From assembly GCA_022410635.1 (NCBI GenBank), contig JAJVDF010001192.1, forward strand, positions 148,135-212,134: a stretch of DNA of 64,000 nucleotides, written 5' to 3'. Position numbers and translations under genes: made by a program. Under the pieces are notes generated by a model, which made no database searches, was not told the DNA's origin, and saw only the letters and a list, made by a program, of their open reading frames with translations. The stretch is from Tretioscincus oriximinensis. Lineage: Eukaryota; Chordata; Lepidosauria; Squamata; Gymnophthalmidae. Below are positions 46,701-55,830 of the stretch, piece by piece (position 1 is the first letter of the stretch; the number at the start of each line of letters is the position of its first letter).

Positions 46701-46842
46701 AAAGCAAGTCGGCTACTCACGGTGAATTCCGTGGGCGCCGGCATTTTGCAGTCGGGGAGGAGGATGACGCTCTAGGACGGAGCGTCTCTTCTTGTCTGCC
46801 CGCAAGCCGGGCAGCCGGAAGTGACGCTCCTTCCNGGGCGAC

Positions 46843-46859
46843 GGGGGTATAAAACCCCC
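46843..46859 (+). promoter_or_regulatory. TATA box cradled in a dyad
   Basis: GGGGGTATAAAACCCCC: a strong TATAAAA flanked by complementary G5 and C5, so it can form a short hairpin. About 30 bp downstream is CGCCATCTTCCTC, resembling an initiator/YY1-type CCATNTT region. This is the likely promoter of the CpG-rich element. Confidence 0.5.
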
Positions 46860-46937
46860 GCGCCCGGCGCCATCTTCCTCTTTTGTCGGCGACGCNCGAA
46901 TCCCACCCTGTTACCCACCCTTATGTTCATAATGTTG

Positions 46938-46962
46938 ATTTTCTATGTCTTTCTCTTTGCAG
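46938..46962 (+). promoter_or_regulatory. Possible splice acceptor inside the CpG-rich element
   Basis: The pyrimidine-rich TTTTCTATGTCTTTCTCTTT is followed by GCAG, then TCATGGCGG, with a possible ATG just after the junction. The frame from that ATG closes after eight codons, so it does not start a real protein in this copy. The acceptor call rests on sequence shape only. Confidence 0.3.
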
Positions 46963-47370
46963 TCATGGCGGACTGGAGGCTTGGCGGATAGCACAGCTTG
47001 GAGGCACACGAGGAGCCGGAAGTACCTGGAAAACAGGAAATCCCGTGACTTCCTCATAGCATGAGGGCCCTTCTTAAAAGGGTTCTGAACCGGTCTATCT
47101 ACCTTGGAGCGGTAGTTTGGACACAGGTTCGGAGTCAGGGAGGTGGGCTATACACAGGACTGATACCTTGAGAGCCCTTTTAGCCTCCCTGATCCTCCAG
47201 GGAGTACCCACCAAAAGGGGGTGGGTCAGAGACCGCTGGACGGCCCGGGCGCCTAGACCTGGGGGGCTGGCACACCACGTGAGTGGCCAGCCGGTGATCG
47301 ACGCAAGGGGCGTGGTCATCAGAGGTCTACTGGCAATGCCCGGGCTGGGCGGTGGAGGGTCACGTGATTG

Positions 47371-47490
47371 GGGCGTGGCCAAAAATTGCGGGTAAGCCAG
47401 GCCGGGTGGCTGGCTTACGTGTCACGCCCAAAAGGGGGCGTGGCCTTGACGGGATAGGTCAAGCCGGGCGGCTGACCTAAGTGCTTTCCA
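47371..47490 (+). repeat. Two-unit repeat with GC boxes and internal dyads
   Basis: Each unit has a GC box (GGGGCGTGGCC at 47370, GGGGGCGTGGCC at 47434) followed by a hairpin-forming core: GTAAGCCAGGCCGGGTGGCT-GGCTTACGTG (47392-47421) and TAGGTCAAGCCGGGCGGCTG-ACCTAAGTG (47455-47483). The stems have changed sequence in parallel (GTAAGCCAG/CTGGCTTAC versus TAGGTCA/TGACCTA), keeping base pairing. Confidence 0.6.
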
Positions 47491-47814
47491 AGCTGCTGCG
47501 CCTGCCACGCTCCTACTCCTGCCATGGCCTCTTTTTCTCCACTTTGGGTTTTATTCTGTTGAAGCACTTTAAAGTTGAATGTTAGCTATCGCGCCGTTTA
47601 TTGTTACGCGTGAGCGTTAGGGTTTTTGAGTTATTGTTAATTTAATAAATATTTATTGTTAAACTTTACTACGAGTCGTCTCCTCTCTACCCTCGTCTGC
47701 AAAAAGAACTCAGTGTTCACAGTTTATCGTGAACATGGGTAACATACAGTAGATGTTATTCTCATGGTAAGATATAGTTCCAGTCTCAGTTGCATGGCTA
47801 ACAGATGTGTATGG

Positions 47815-47910
47815 TTATTTAATTTATTTATTTAAAATGATTTATATACTGCCCTTCACCAATGGTTCCAGGATCGGTACCAAAGGAACAAAGAAAACAG
47901 CTTGCATAAA
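47815..47910 (-). mobile_element. LINE/SINE 3' tail, L2-like variant
   Basis: TTTAATTTATTTATTTAAAA, then TTATATACTGCCCTTCACCA and GGTTCCAGGATCGGT. In reverse it is a ...GAAGGGCAGTATATAAAT(AAAT)n terminus. Its body differs from the main L2 tail, so the family is uncertain. Confidence 0.5.
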
Positions 47911-48034
47911 ACATTTTAAAAGATTCTTACCCTCCCTCCCTTCATCCAGAAATCTCAGTCCAGAAATCTTTATCAAAGATTGAAGTTTAAAAATGGGAGA
48001 TTATGACAGAGAAGCAATGAAATATATTATTGGC

Positions 48035-48185
48035 CTTTGACTGGAAAAACAGCTCTCTTCCCTCCTTTCAGCTGCTGTAGTTTTAAATACGATATTTCTG
48101 TTTCCATTGCAAACCACTCTGAGATTTTCAGGTATATGACAGTATAGAAATGCAAATTAATTAATTACGTAATTAATTAACTAGT
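48035..48185 (+). mobile_element. L2 LINE 3' tail
   Basis: CTGCTGTAGTTTTAAATACG, CCACTCTGAGATTTTCAGGT, ATATGACAGTATAGAAATGC and a terminal AATT-type repeat follow the same order as 63090-63206. It is an old copy. Confidence 0.6.
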
Positions 48186-48385
48186 ATATAGAGAATATAA
48201 AAAAGAAGATAGAAGATATAAAAAATAGGTAAAATGACTAGGGAAATAGAGAAATTAATCAGTGAGCGTATTAAAAGAGTCTAAAAGCGCCGCATGCAGT
48301 CATCATATAGTAAAACAGATTAGCTGAAATCAGTGAAGGATAAAGTGCTGAAAAAACAAAAAAGGTTTTTAAAAAATCAGCTGCA

Positions 48386-48490
48386 GTTTTTTTAATATTT
48401 TTTCCTCAGAAAAAACAGGGAGGCACCCCAAAAATGAGTTTTAAAAAAAAAAAAAACCCGCCCCAAAAGGGGTCATCTGGTCAGCCTATT
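48386..48490 (-). mobile_element. GGCTGACCAG-family element, right half
   Basis: Ends CCCAAAAGGGGTCATCTGGT-CAGCCTATT, the reverse complement of the TAGGCTGACCAGATGACCCC left end. Inside are TTTTTCCTCAGAAAAAACAG, GGAGGCACCCC and a ~14-base A run, matching the right half of 49949-50128. Confidence 0.65.
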
Positions 48491-49948
48491 GAAAAACATA
48501 CAGAGCAAAATTCAAGTTGTAACCAGTCAAATAAGCAAATATGTTTTTTTTACTGCTTTTCAGCTTGGGATCACTACTGTTTTGTCTCTAAATGAACTTC
48601 TGAAGAATGTGATGATGTGCTTAATAATAGCCATTATTTATTTATTTGGTTTACCTTATTATTTTTAGGCACTGTTTAGAAGGGAAATATTCTAAAGGGA
48701 AGGGAAATGTTGGATCTCTTTGATTTGAAAACTTCTATTGTAAAATATATCACTTGGTATTCCTTTATAATATACCAAAAGCTTTGACAAAGGCCTTTCT
48801 GTATTGGGCCAATTCACAATCATGTATCATAGAACCTTATTTCTTTCTCTTTTTTGCCATCAGCAAATTATGCCATTGCATACTCATCTATCTACCTGTA
48901 TACATTAAGACTACATGTACTGTCTGTATATTAAGCCATTGCAGCTATAACTATACTTTTAAATTTAAACATGAGTTTCCATGTACAGAAAACAAAATCT
49001 GAAAAAAATAAACAGAACGAAAATGTTTTAAGTTCTAAATGATTCCAAATGAGTTTTTTTTAAAAAAAAAGCTTCTAGGTTAAATTTTTGACCAGACTCC
49101 AACTTTGGGATAATATTTGTACAGTAAGTTCAAAAATTTCAGCATCTCATCAATCATTGTACAAAATATGACACCTTGATAAATCATAATCTATTTCTAA
49201 TTCAGTTTTCTTGTTACATATTTGCAATTTTCAGCAACTTAGATGAATACATCAACTTTTTTTGAAATTTCTCCCTTTAAACAGTTGTCTTAATCAAGAC
49301 TGTAAAAAAACCAAGTGTGATGGACAATTATGATGGATATTATTTTTGACAGAGACTATTTTGATTTGATAGTTCTGAGATGATAGTAGATTTGCACAAA
49401 TTTAGTTCCCCCTTCACCCATTGTGGTGCAATAAAACTGCATGTATTTTAAGAAAATTTACAGTAAAATTAATTTAAATTCCATTTTCCTTTTGAATTTC
49501 TTAAAATAATGAAAAGTGGGTTGGGCACACATAAATAGGGCACAGTTAGAAACTTTCATAAATATCTTCTGACTTATCTATATTTTTTCTATCTGCAAAC
49601 TAGTTCTTTTACCTGTCAGAAGGGCTGCAGCAGGTTGTGTTTGTGCACAAAAAAAATGTCTTGAGAGACAGCTGAAAGGGGGAGGGGGACACCATAAAGT
49701 TCATCATTACCAGTCCAGTTTATGGGGGTGATATTGGAATTGATGCATGCCCCTGTCTGTAAAAAGGGAAGAATCAGTGTATTCGGCCTCCATTCTGTCA
49801 GATATGGGACTGGATAATTTCCTCTGTAATCCCAACTTCCACTTTTTACAAGAAATGAAGGAATGATTCATTCACACAAAAAATGGAAAAGCAACTTCAA
49901 GAATATTTGGGAAGCACAATCCTTGAAAGTGCAAAGACCACTGGTGCG
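48491..49948. other. No recognised feature
   Basis: Very AT-rich, with no supported gene or repeat. Confidence 0.5.
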
Positions 49949-50128
49949 TAGGCTGACCAGATGACACCTTGTGGGGGTGAAAACCAGTTTTGTGGTGCCT
50001 CCCCAGTTTTTCCTGAGGGAAAAAAAATGAAAAAAGAATTTTTTTTTGAAAAAACCGTGAGGCACTCCAAAACTGGGTTTCTACCACCACCACCCAAAAG
50101 GGGTCTTCTGGTCAGCCTATTGTTGTGT
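49949..50128. mobile_element. GGCTGACCAG-family MITE, complete copy
   Basis: About 180 bp from TAGGCTGACCAGATGACACC to GGGGTCTTCTGGTCAGCCTA, with ~22-bp terminal inverted repeats. A second internal inverted pair reads GGTGCCTCCCCAGTTTTTCC versus the complement of AAAACCGTGAGGCACTCC, so the whole element is foldback-like. Possible TA flanks overlap the terminal bases, so the target duplication is unresolved. Three further partial copies lie in the window. Confidence 0.75.
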
Positions 50129-50289
50129 AGAGGGGATCATATACACCTACAGCTAAGGAGAGATATTCTGTAGCAGGAGAGTTGGAAAGGTGACCCCATC
50201 TCTCCCCCTCTCATTAGGACCACAAGCAGACATATCTGCAATTATTCACTAGTTGATTACATAAAATATCTAGAGGAACACCTTTTCTC

Positions 50290-50756
50290 ATATCAACCTG
50301 CCCATGCTGTAAGATCTGCAGGGGATGGCCTCTTGACTGTACCTCCTCCCTCAGTGGCAAGGAGAATGGGAACCTAGCCTTCTCTATGGAATTCCCCCAG
50401 ATTATGGAACAGTCTCCCCCTTGGGGTGCATCTATCTCCATCCCTGTTCATATTCAGAAAAAGCTTGAAGAGGTACCTCTTTGGCCTGACCTTTCGCACA
50501 GAAAACTGCTGTCCTTCCCTACTTTAAGATGTGGCTGTTTTTTAATATGCTACCTGCAGCATCTGAAGAAGTAGACGTGTCTACGAAAGCTTATGCCACC
50601 CACTTTTCTCAAGTTAGTCTCAAAGTGCTCCTAGCTCCTTTGCTGGACTTTCTACTAAACTAACACGGCTATTTCTCTGAAACTGCATTTTAATTGTTAA
50701 CCACCCTGAGACCTTTGGGTATAGGGCAGTATAGAAATGTAAATAAACAAATAAAT
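50290..50756 (+). mobile_element. L2 LINE 3' end interrupted by a hammerhead-like element
   Basis: Left part 50290-50558 matches 62860-63100 of the large L2 (GATCTGCAGGGGATGGCCTC, GGAACAGTCTCCCCCTTGGG, CTCTTTGGCCTGACCTTTCG). The right part 50683-50756 is the terminus (CACCCTGAGACCTTTGGGTA, TAGGGCAGTATAGAAATGTA, AAATAAATAA-type end). The 124-bp element between them is an insertion, with CTGCA on both sides (50554-50558, 50683-50687). Confidence 0.8.
50559..50682 (+). mobile_element. Hammerhead-like short element, intact copy inside L2
   Basis: Reads GCATCTGAAGAAGTAGACGT, GTCTACGAAAGCTTATGCCA, CCCACTTTTCTCAAGTTAGT, CTCAAAGTGCTCC..., ending CTAACACGGCTATTTCTCTG-AAA. Core: CTGAAGA (50563-50569), stem GTAGAC/GTCTAC, then GAAA (50585-50588). 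Hammerhead ribozymes have CUGANGA-stem II-GAAA, so these two boxes are right, but the uridine expected before the cleavage site is not evident after GCTTATGC. Ends agree with the copy at 31071-31197. The parent may be a Penelope-like retroelement, which is inference. Confidence 0.7.
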
Positions 50757-50825
50757 TGAATTTTTACTCCCTAGACAAGGTCAATATTATTAATAAATAA
50801 TATTGTCTAGGGAGTAAAAAGTCAA
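50756..50825. repeat. 70-bp near-perfect palindrome
   Basis: TTTTTACTCCCTAGACAA (50761-50778) is exactly complementary to TTGTCTAGGGAGTAAAAA (50803-50820), and the pairing extends five more bases outward with one mismatch (TTGAA/GTCAA). The interior AATATTATT...AATAATATT also pairs, leaving a 4-base GGTC bulge. It abuts the L2 AAATA tail. It could be a tiny MITE or a replication/repair palindrome. Confidence 0.85.
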
Positions 50826-51012
50826 TTCCTTCCAAAGCCAGAGTAAGATTNAAAATATGATTAAAATAAAATTATACTAAGAGAGAAGGTAGAACTATAG
50901 CCTAACGTGAATTTGGTTATGCAAAAGTAGATCAAAATGCAACCATTTATTTAAGTTAAACCCCACTGGAGTTCTTTTTTTCAACAAGAGGCTCTCCATC
51001 CACATGGTATGG
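50826..51012. other. No recognised feature
   Basis: Short AT-rich spacer. Confidence 0.4.
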
Positions 51013-51150
51013 AATGATTGATTGAAGAAGAAGAGGAATCTTGTATATACTCCACCCTTCTCACCCGAAGGGACTCAGAATGGCTTACAAGGTTAATTTT
51101 TGCCCAAATTACGTCTATTCTATCTTCTCCACCAGGTTAATGGTGGCACT
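51013..51150 (-). mobile_element. Sauria-type SINE, 3' part
   Basis: GAAGAAGAAGAGGAATCTTG, then CCACCCTTCTCACCCGAAGG, GACTCAGAATGGCTTACAAG and GTCTATTCTATCTTCTCCAC, the reverse complement of the 3' half of the SINE at 23831-24139 (GTCTGGTGGGGAAGATAGAA...TTGTAAGCCGCTTTGAGTCC). The tRNA-like head is missing. Confidence 0.8.
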
Positions 51151-51278
51151 CATTTATCTAATTGAAATGTTATTTGCAAATTCACTTTTTTTTAATAGCT
51201 GGCACTTTCTTTCAAATAGCTACTGAGGATAAGCAAAGGGAGACACATCTTGCCTCTAGGGCCTCTAAAGTATATATA

Positions 51279-51297
51279 CTGCTCAAAACAATTAAGG
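51279..51297 (+). repeat. Single mariner-type terminal repeat
   Basis: CTGCTCAAAACAATTAAGG preceded by TA is identical over 19 bases to each end of the 74-bp palindrome at 39308-39381. No partner end is seen within several hundred bases to the right. Confidence 0.7.
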
Positions 51298-52289
51298 TAT
51301 GGGAGAGACATCAGGGCAGCTGCATTGCACCTGCTCATGCCTTATCAGTGCTGACTGCACTAAAAAGCTCCATTGTTCCACATTTTCTCGGAATGTATAT
51401 TGTCTGATGATATAGTGGAGCCCTCCAGGCAACCACTACCATTGCTGCATGCGGTATGGACTTGTGCACATGCTGTGAGAAAACCAGCAAGAAGGGAACC
51501 GGAAGAGAGCAACAGGCAATTGGGTGAGCTCATACACAGTGGATGCTGGGAGCCATATGAGTGTGATGAGGGATTCCCGATTGTTGAGGTTCTGGTGCTG
51601 CCATCCTCTCTCGCTGATTGTACCAGCAGCACTGAGCAGCATCTCACTTAAGTGCAGGCAGAGGGATGTTTGGGTACAGGCCATTATACTCTAAAAACGT
51701 GTGACAAAGCAGCATGTGTAGATGCAGTCAAAGTGCTCAGAGCCTGACCCCAAAGACCACATGCTCCAAATCTGGACAGGAACTGATCTGCACCAGCACT
51801 ACTGTGCAAATTTTGCTATTCCAGGAATGCCTTGCTGTGTTCAGAACCAATGGATTTGATTGGACCACACCCCATGCTCCCAATCACAGAGACATAAATT
51901 CTTTTTTCTACAAATGTAACATTCTAAAGACATGCATATCACAGAGCTCCTAAAAGTGTCTTAGCAACCTTCCTACATGTAATGGCAGCCATGGCAAGAT
52001 GCATCATTGCAGTTATCACTTCTGCCACAGCTCTTGGAATTTTACAGCCTACAATATGGGTGCAAGCAGAGTTCCAAATCCTAAAATAACACAGGAACAT
52101 TGAATTGTGCCATTGTACATACAGTCCAGCATTACATAACACATGGTGGAAATCAATTGCACTTGGGCATTCTCGAGGAGAAAGAGAAATCAAATGCTTT
52201 ACCCCATATCAATTTATTTTACCAATTTATAATTTGGAGGAAACCTGTCCATAATTCTAACCTGAACACAGTGTCTGGGATTCCATGTT
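51298..52289. other. Unrecognised, somewhat GC-richer stretch
   Basis: Multiple overlapping open frames at 51360-51684 on both strands (80-95 codons), none with a recognisable domain. It may be an unfamiliar repeat beginning at the mariner-type end, but I cannot show that. Confidence 0.4.
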
Positions 52290-52420
52290 AGAAGCCATTG
52301 ATACACTTGGTCTCCATGAATTTATCCAGTCCTAACTGAAGGCTATTAAAGCTGGTAGCTGACATCAGTTGATGTGGAAGTGAAATTTTACAATCCAATG
52401 AAATCATGGCAAAGCAAGCT
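52290..52420 (-). mobile_element. Old CR1/L3-like fragment
   Basis: GAAGCCATTGATACACTTGG, TCTCCATGAATTTATCCAGT, CCTAACTGAAGGCTATTAAA and GTGGAAGTGAAATTTTACA follow the reversed CR1/L3 3' coding region (LDKFMETK/INGF-type block and the FNSTTSS-type block). It is clearly older than the main CR1 copies here. Confidence 0.55.
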
Positions 52421-55400
52421 GATATTCTTTCCAAAGGAGACATCACTGTGAATGAAACTATAAGAAATAGAAAAAATTAGTTAAAATAAAGTTGAGCTGC
52501 ATCAGTGAAAATAGTTAAGGGGAAGGTGATGCAGAGGGTTTTCCTACTACAATGGTAGTGTCATCATAATGACTCTGCTTCACTTATTAATGGTGCCTTC
52601 ACAATGCACCCAGAAAAAAGGTCCTTGCCCCCAAATAATTACAAAATGGCCATGACTACAGTCACAGAGGAAAAGCCTTCCTGTGTGTACAGATCCTTAA
52701 CGGGATTACCAAGGTACCACGAGAAAATGCTAGCACAAGGCAATGCAGAATTGCATACTAAGCAATACTCAGTATTTACTTCCTGGCCAGTTGTCTCACC
52801 CATTCCTCATGGGTTTTGCAGGTAGGAATGAACAAGTGAAATCCACAATCACTTTTGGATTGTCAGTTTTACTTATTGTGTAGAGCTGGCTAATGTTGGG
52901 CAATGTTTCTGAGCCAAAATTGCTATCTAAACTTTCATTCTTTATGATTGCAAACATCTGTTTCAAAACCAAACGAGAATGAAATAAACATTTATGTAAA
53001 TATTATTTAGAAACAAAGCTGCTTCCAAGCTTTTTCTTCAAAGGGAGGTTCAGTTCCTATTTCAATAGCTTTAAACCCATTTGAATCAGGTTTGGAATCC
53101 AATTTGCATAGATCTCTGCCAGCACTGGCCTTTCCCTCCCTCTCCCCCTCATAGCAGGCTATTTTATTCCTTCCTAATTCTGCTTAGGACCCACTTCAGC
53201 AATACTTTCTGCCTTAGATTAATTACCCTGATCTAATTCATTTAGTGGAGGACAGCTGTGGTACGTGGGTAGCCCACTGATGTATTGTGTTAAATGATGC
53301 CCATCTGTCATTCCAGCATATCAGCATGAATTTGGTGTCATCCACTCCATTGGCTCTGCTGAGATGTGAAGTACAGCTACAATGTTTACTACTGTTGTTA
53401 ATTTAATATCTACACCTTTAATAACCTGACTGCTGTCATTCTCTGAACAATGATACATGATGGCTAGTGAAGAGCCAGTGAGAAGGCATTAACTAGGCAG
53501 CCTAAGAGACCATTTGGAGTTAATTAGTGCATTTCTGAGCAAATTTACCACTGTGGGTCTTTGTAGGGCATACTCATGTGGAAAGGACTTACAGGAATAA
53601 GAGTTATTTAAAAATCACTTTTAACCCTGTTGACAATATCGCTTTGTTAAAGCACTATTTTAATTGTAAACTTGTTATTCTGGGGTTGATAGTATTCAGT
53701 GCTTACAGTTCCTAATTTTTTTTTGTAAAGAAATTAATATAATCCTCTTCTTTACTGCAATTTTCAGGCATTGACATAGATAATTGAAATAGATTACACT
53801 GTGTGTAATGAATGTATAAAATATAAGAGTTTCACTATTCGAACTGAATGACTGAAAAAAATAACTTTTCCATGATATTCTAATTTACTGAGAAGCACTA
53901 TTGTATTAATGCACGCACTCAAACACCCCAAAATATATATGTGTATCCTAAGCCTAATGTATTTCTCTATTGTACTAGCAGACTTTATATATTTTATAAC
54001 AATAAGTAGAACAAAAACTAATAGAACAATAAAACAAAACTCTAAAAAGAATTCCAAGGAGAAACTATACAAGGGTGGCACCATCAATGATGTTATTTGT
54101 TATTTCTGTGGTTATCTTCTTGGGCTGAGATAGTTTGTTCTTAATATGAGAACGTTGAGAAGTCATGAAATCAGTCTTCATAGGCATTTTCAAAGCCGAG
54201 CAACCAATGAGTTGCCTAAGCAATGAAGAAGTTAATGTCTTAAGTCAGGAAACAGAACAATCAAGTACTGTATCAATTCTGGATGATATGTGAAGCTGCA
54301 AAGTTGTACTATGTATCTATAGTACATAATAAACTAGCATTATGAAATACATGCATCGTTTGTTTGGGAAAGCAGGGGAGTCTTTCATTCTTTCCTCATG
54401 CGTAATTAGCAGTGACACTTGGGTTCTGCTGTTTCCCAGGCAAAAAATATCAGTGTGATTTATTATCAAGTGACGGTGGGGAAGAACGTTGATTGGGTTA
54501 CAGAAGTAGTAGGCCATGGCTGTGTTCTCACTAGGGTGGGGGGAATGGAAGTGAAAGCTGTGTGACTCTGCACTGGTTGCACACGTTTTCCATTTAATGC
54601 GAATGGGATTAGATGCCATACAGCATATAAGCAGAATCGATTAAAAAAAACGTCACAAATGCAGCTTAATTTAATTTTCTTTAACTGCACTTTGGTGATG
54701 GTTTTGCTGTTTGCTGTGTGCTCCAGTGACACCAATAAGAAAAAAAAAGGGGGGGGGGGGTTCAAGGTAATGTTTATGATATTTAATTAAGGGGGTTGCA
54801 GTAGTTGTGGTAGTTATTTTAAGGGAAGATGTAGTCATTAACCTTTTGTGCCTTTATTTTATAATTGTTTATCCTAGGGCCAGAAGAAGCCTACAGGAGA
54901 ATTCCCAGATATGCGGGAATGGGATAGCCTGAATTCTTGGTTGTGTTCTCACATTATATTATGCACGATTTATGATGTTTTTGTCTTTTGTGATATATTT
55001 AGATGTATAAAATCACGTTAAAATGTACATATTTTTTGAAAACTGTATTTACATTGTTACAAGCTTTTCTGCTTGCTGTGAGTGAGATCTAGTATAGTGT
55101 TTCCGTTATTGTGCGCTCCAATCAGACAGCTCACAGTCCAATCAGCAGTCAATCCTTGAGGGTCTTCTTGTGAAGTGAGAAGAAGCCTTAAGGACTAGGG
55201 TCCATGGTAACAAGGGAGATCTTTGCAGATCTCCTGCCTTTTGCCTGCTGCTCCAATGTGGGAAACATAAACTGTTGTCTGAAGGCAGCAGTAACAAGGA
55301 AATCTACTTTGAGGCAAAAACAGACCCAAGGATCTATACAAGTGAAAATTTGTGCAAAATCAGTTTGTTTGTTTTTTAAAAAAAGCTGCGCCAGCTGCAC

Positions 55401-55494
55401 TCACTTGGCGAGTATTTACTTTGTGTTCTGTTCAGCACTCTGTACACTGATAGCGCTATATAAATGAAACAAAATGACTGCTCTGGTATTTCCT
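52421..55494. other. No recognised feature over 3 kb
   Basis: AT-rich sequence. An A8G12 homopolymer junction lies at about 54739-54760. No supported gene is present. A 97-codon minus frame at 53794-54087 is hydrophobic and AT-driven. Confidence 0.5.
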
Positions 55495-55830
55495 TGCTGC
55501 GTGCCTTCCTTCCCTCTCCCTCTCTACCCCTAACTCCTGTCTACTGTCCATCTTACCCCTCTCTATCTCTAGACTTTTCTTTGTCTCTCCTTATCAACAT
55601 CCATTCCCTTAATGTTTGTCCTCTTAGTCTTCATCTCCTCCCTTCTCTCTGTACCCTCCACTACTAATCTTCATTGGCTCACTCTGACCTCACGCTTCTT
55701 TATTTCCTCTTTTACTTTTCTCCTTCATCCCTCCATTTCATTCTTCCTCTCCTCCTTCTCCTTCCCCTACTCCTCCTCTCCTTTCCTCTTCTCTTCCTCC
55801 TTCCCTCATTCCTTCAGCCCTCCACTACAC
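55495..55830. repeat. Second pyrimidine-rich tract
   Basis: About 330 bp of mostly C and T with TCCCT, CTCCT and CTTCC units, interrupted by a less biased part at 55580-55690. It is similar in type to 26829-27055 but not a sequence copy. Confidence 0.8.

Larger units (their letters stand above)
46715..47740 (+). mobile_element. CpG-rich element with inverted termini, probably DIRS-like and non-autonomous
   Basis: A ~1.03-kb island of high GC and CpG in an AT-rich locus. The left end has a dyad CACGGTGAATTCCGTG (46719-46734), then ATTTTGCAGTCGGGGAGGAG. The right end, read in reverse, has a dyad GTTCACGATAAACTGTGAAC, then TTTTTGCAGACGAGGGTAGA-GAGGA. The ends are thus related inverted repeats, each preceded by its own hairpin. 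I see no target duplication. Inverted, non-identical termini without duplication fit DIRS-type tyrosine-recombinase retroelements, but no RT or recombinase remains. AATAAA (47644-47649) near the right end supports plus-strand transcription. Open frames on both strands at 47095-47395 are not recognised. Confidence 0.55.

Noticed and set aside
47095..47395. 92- and 95-codon frames on opposite strands in the CpG-rich element
   Set aside because: Mirror frames in GC-rich sequence without known motifs. No evidence that either is translated.
51360..51684. Overlapping 80-95 codon frames as a gene
   Set aside because: Open on both strands with no recognisable motif. Probably chance in an unidentified repeat.
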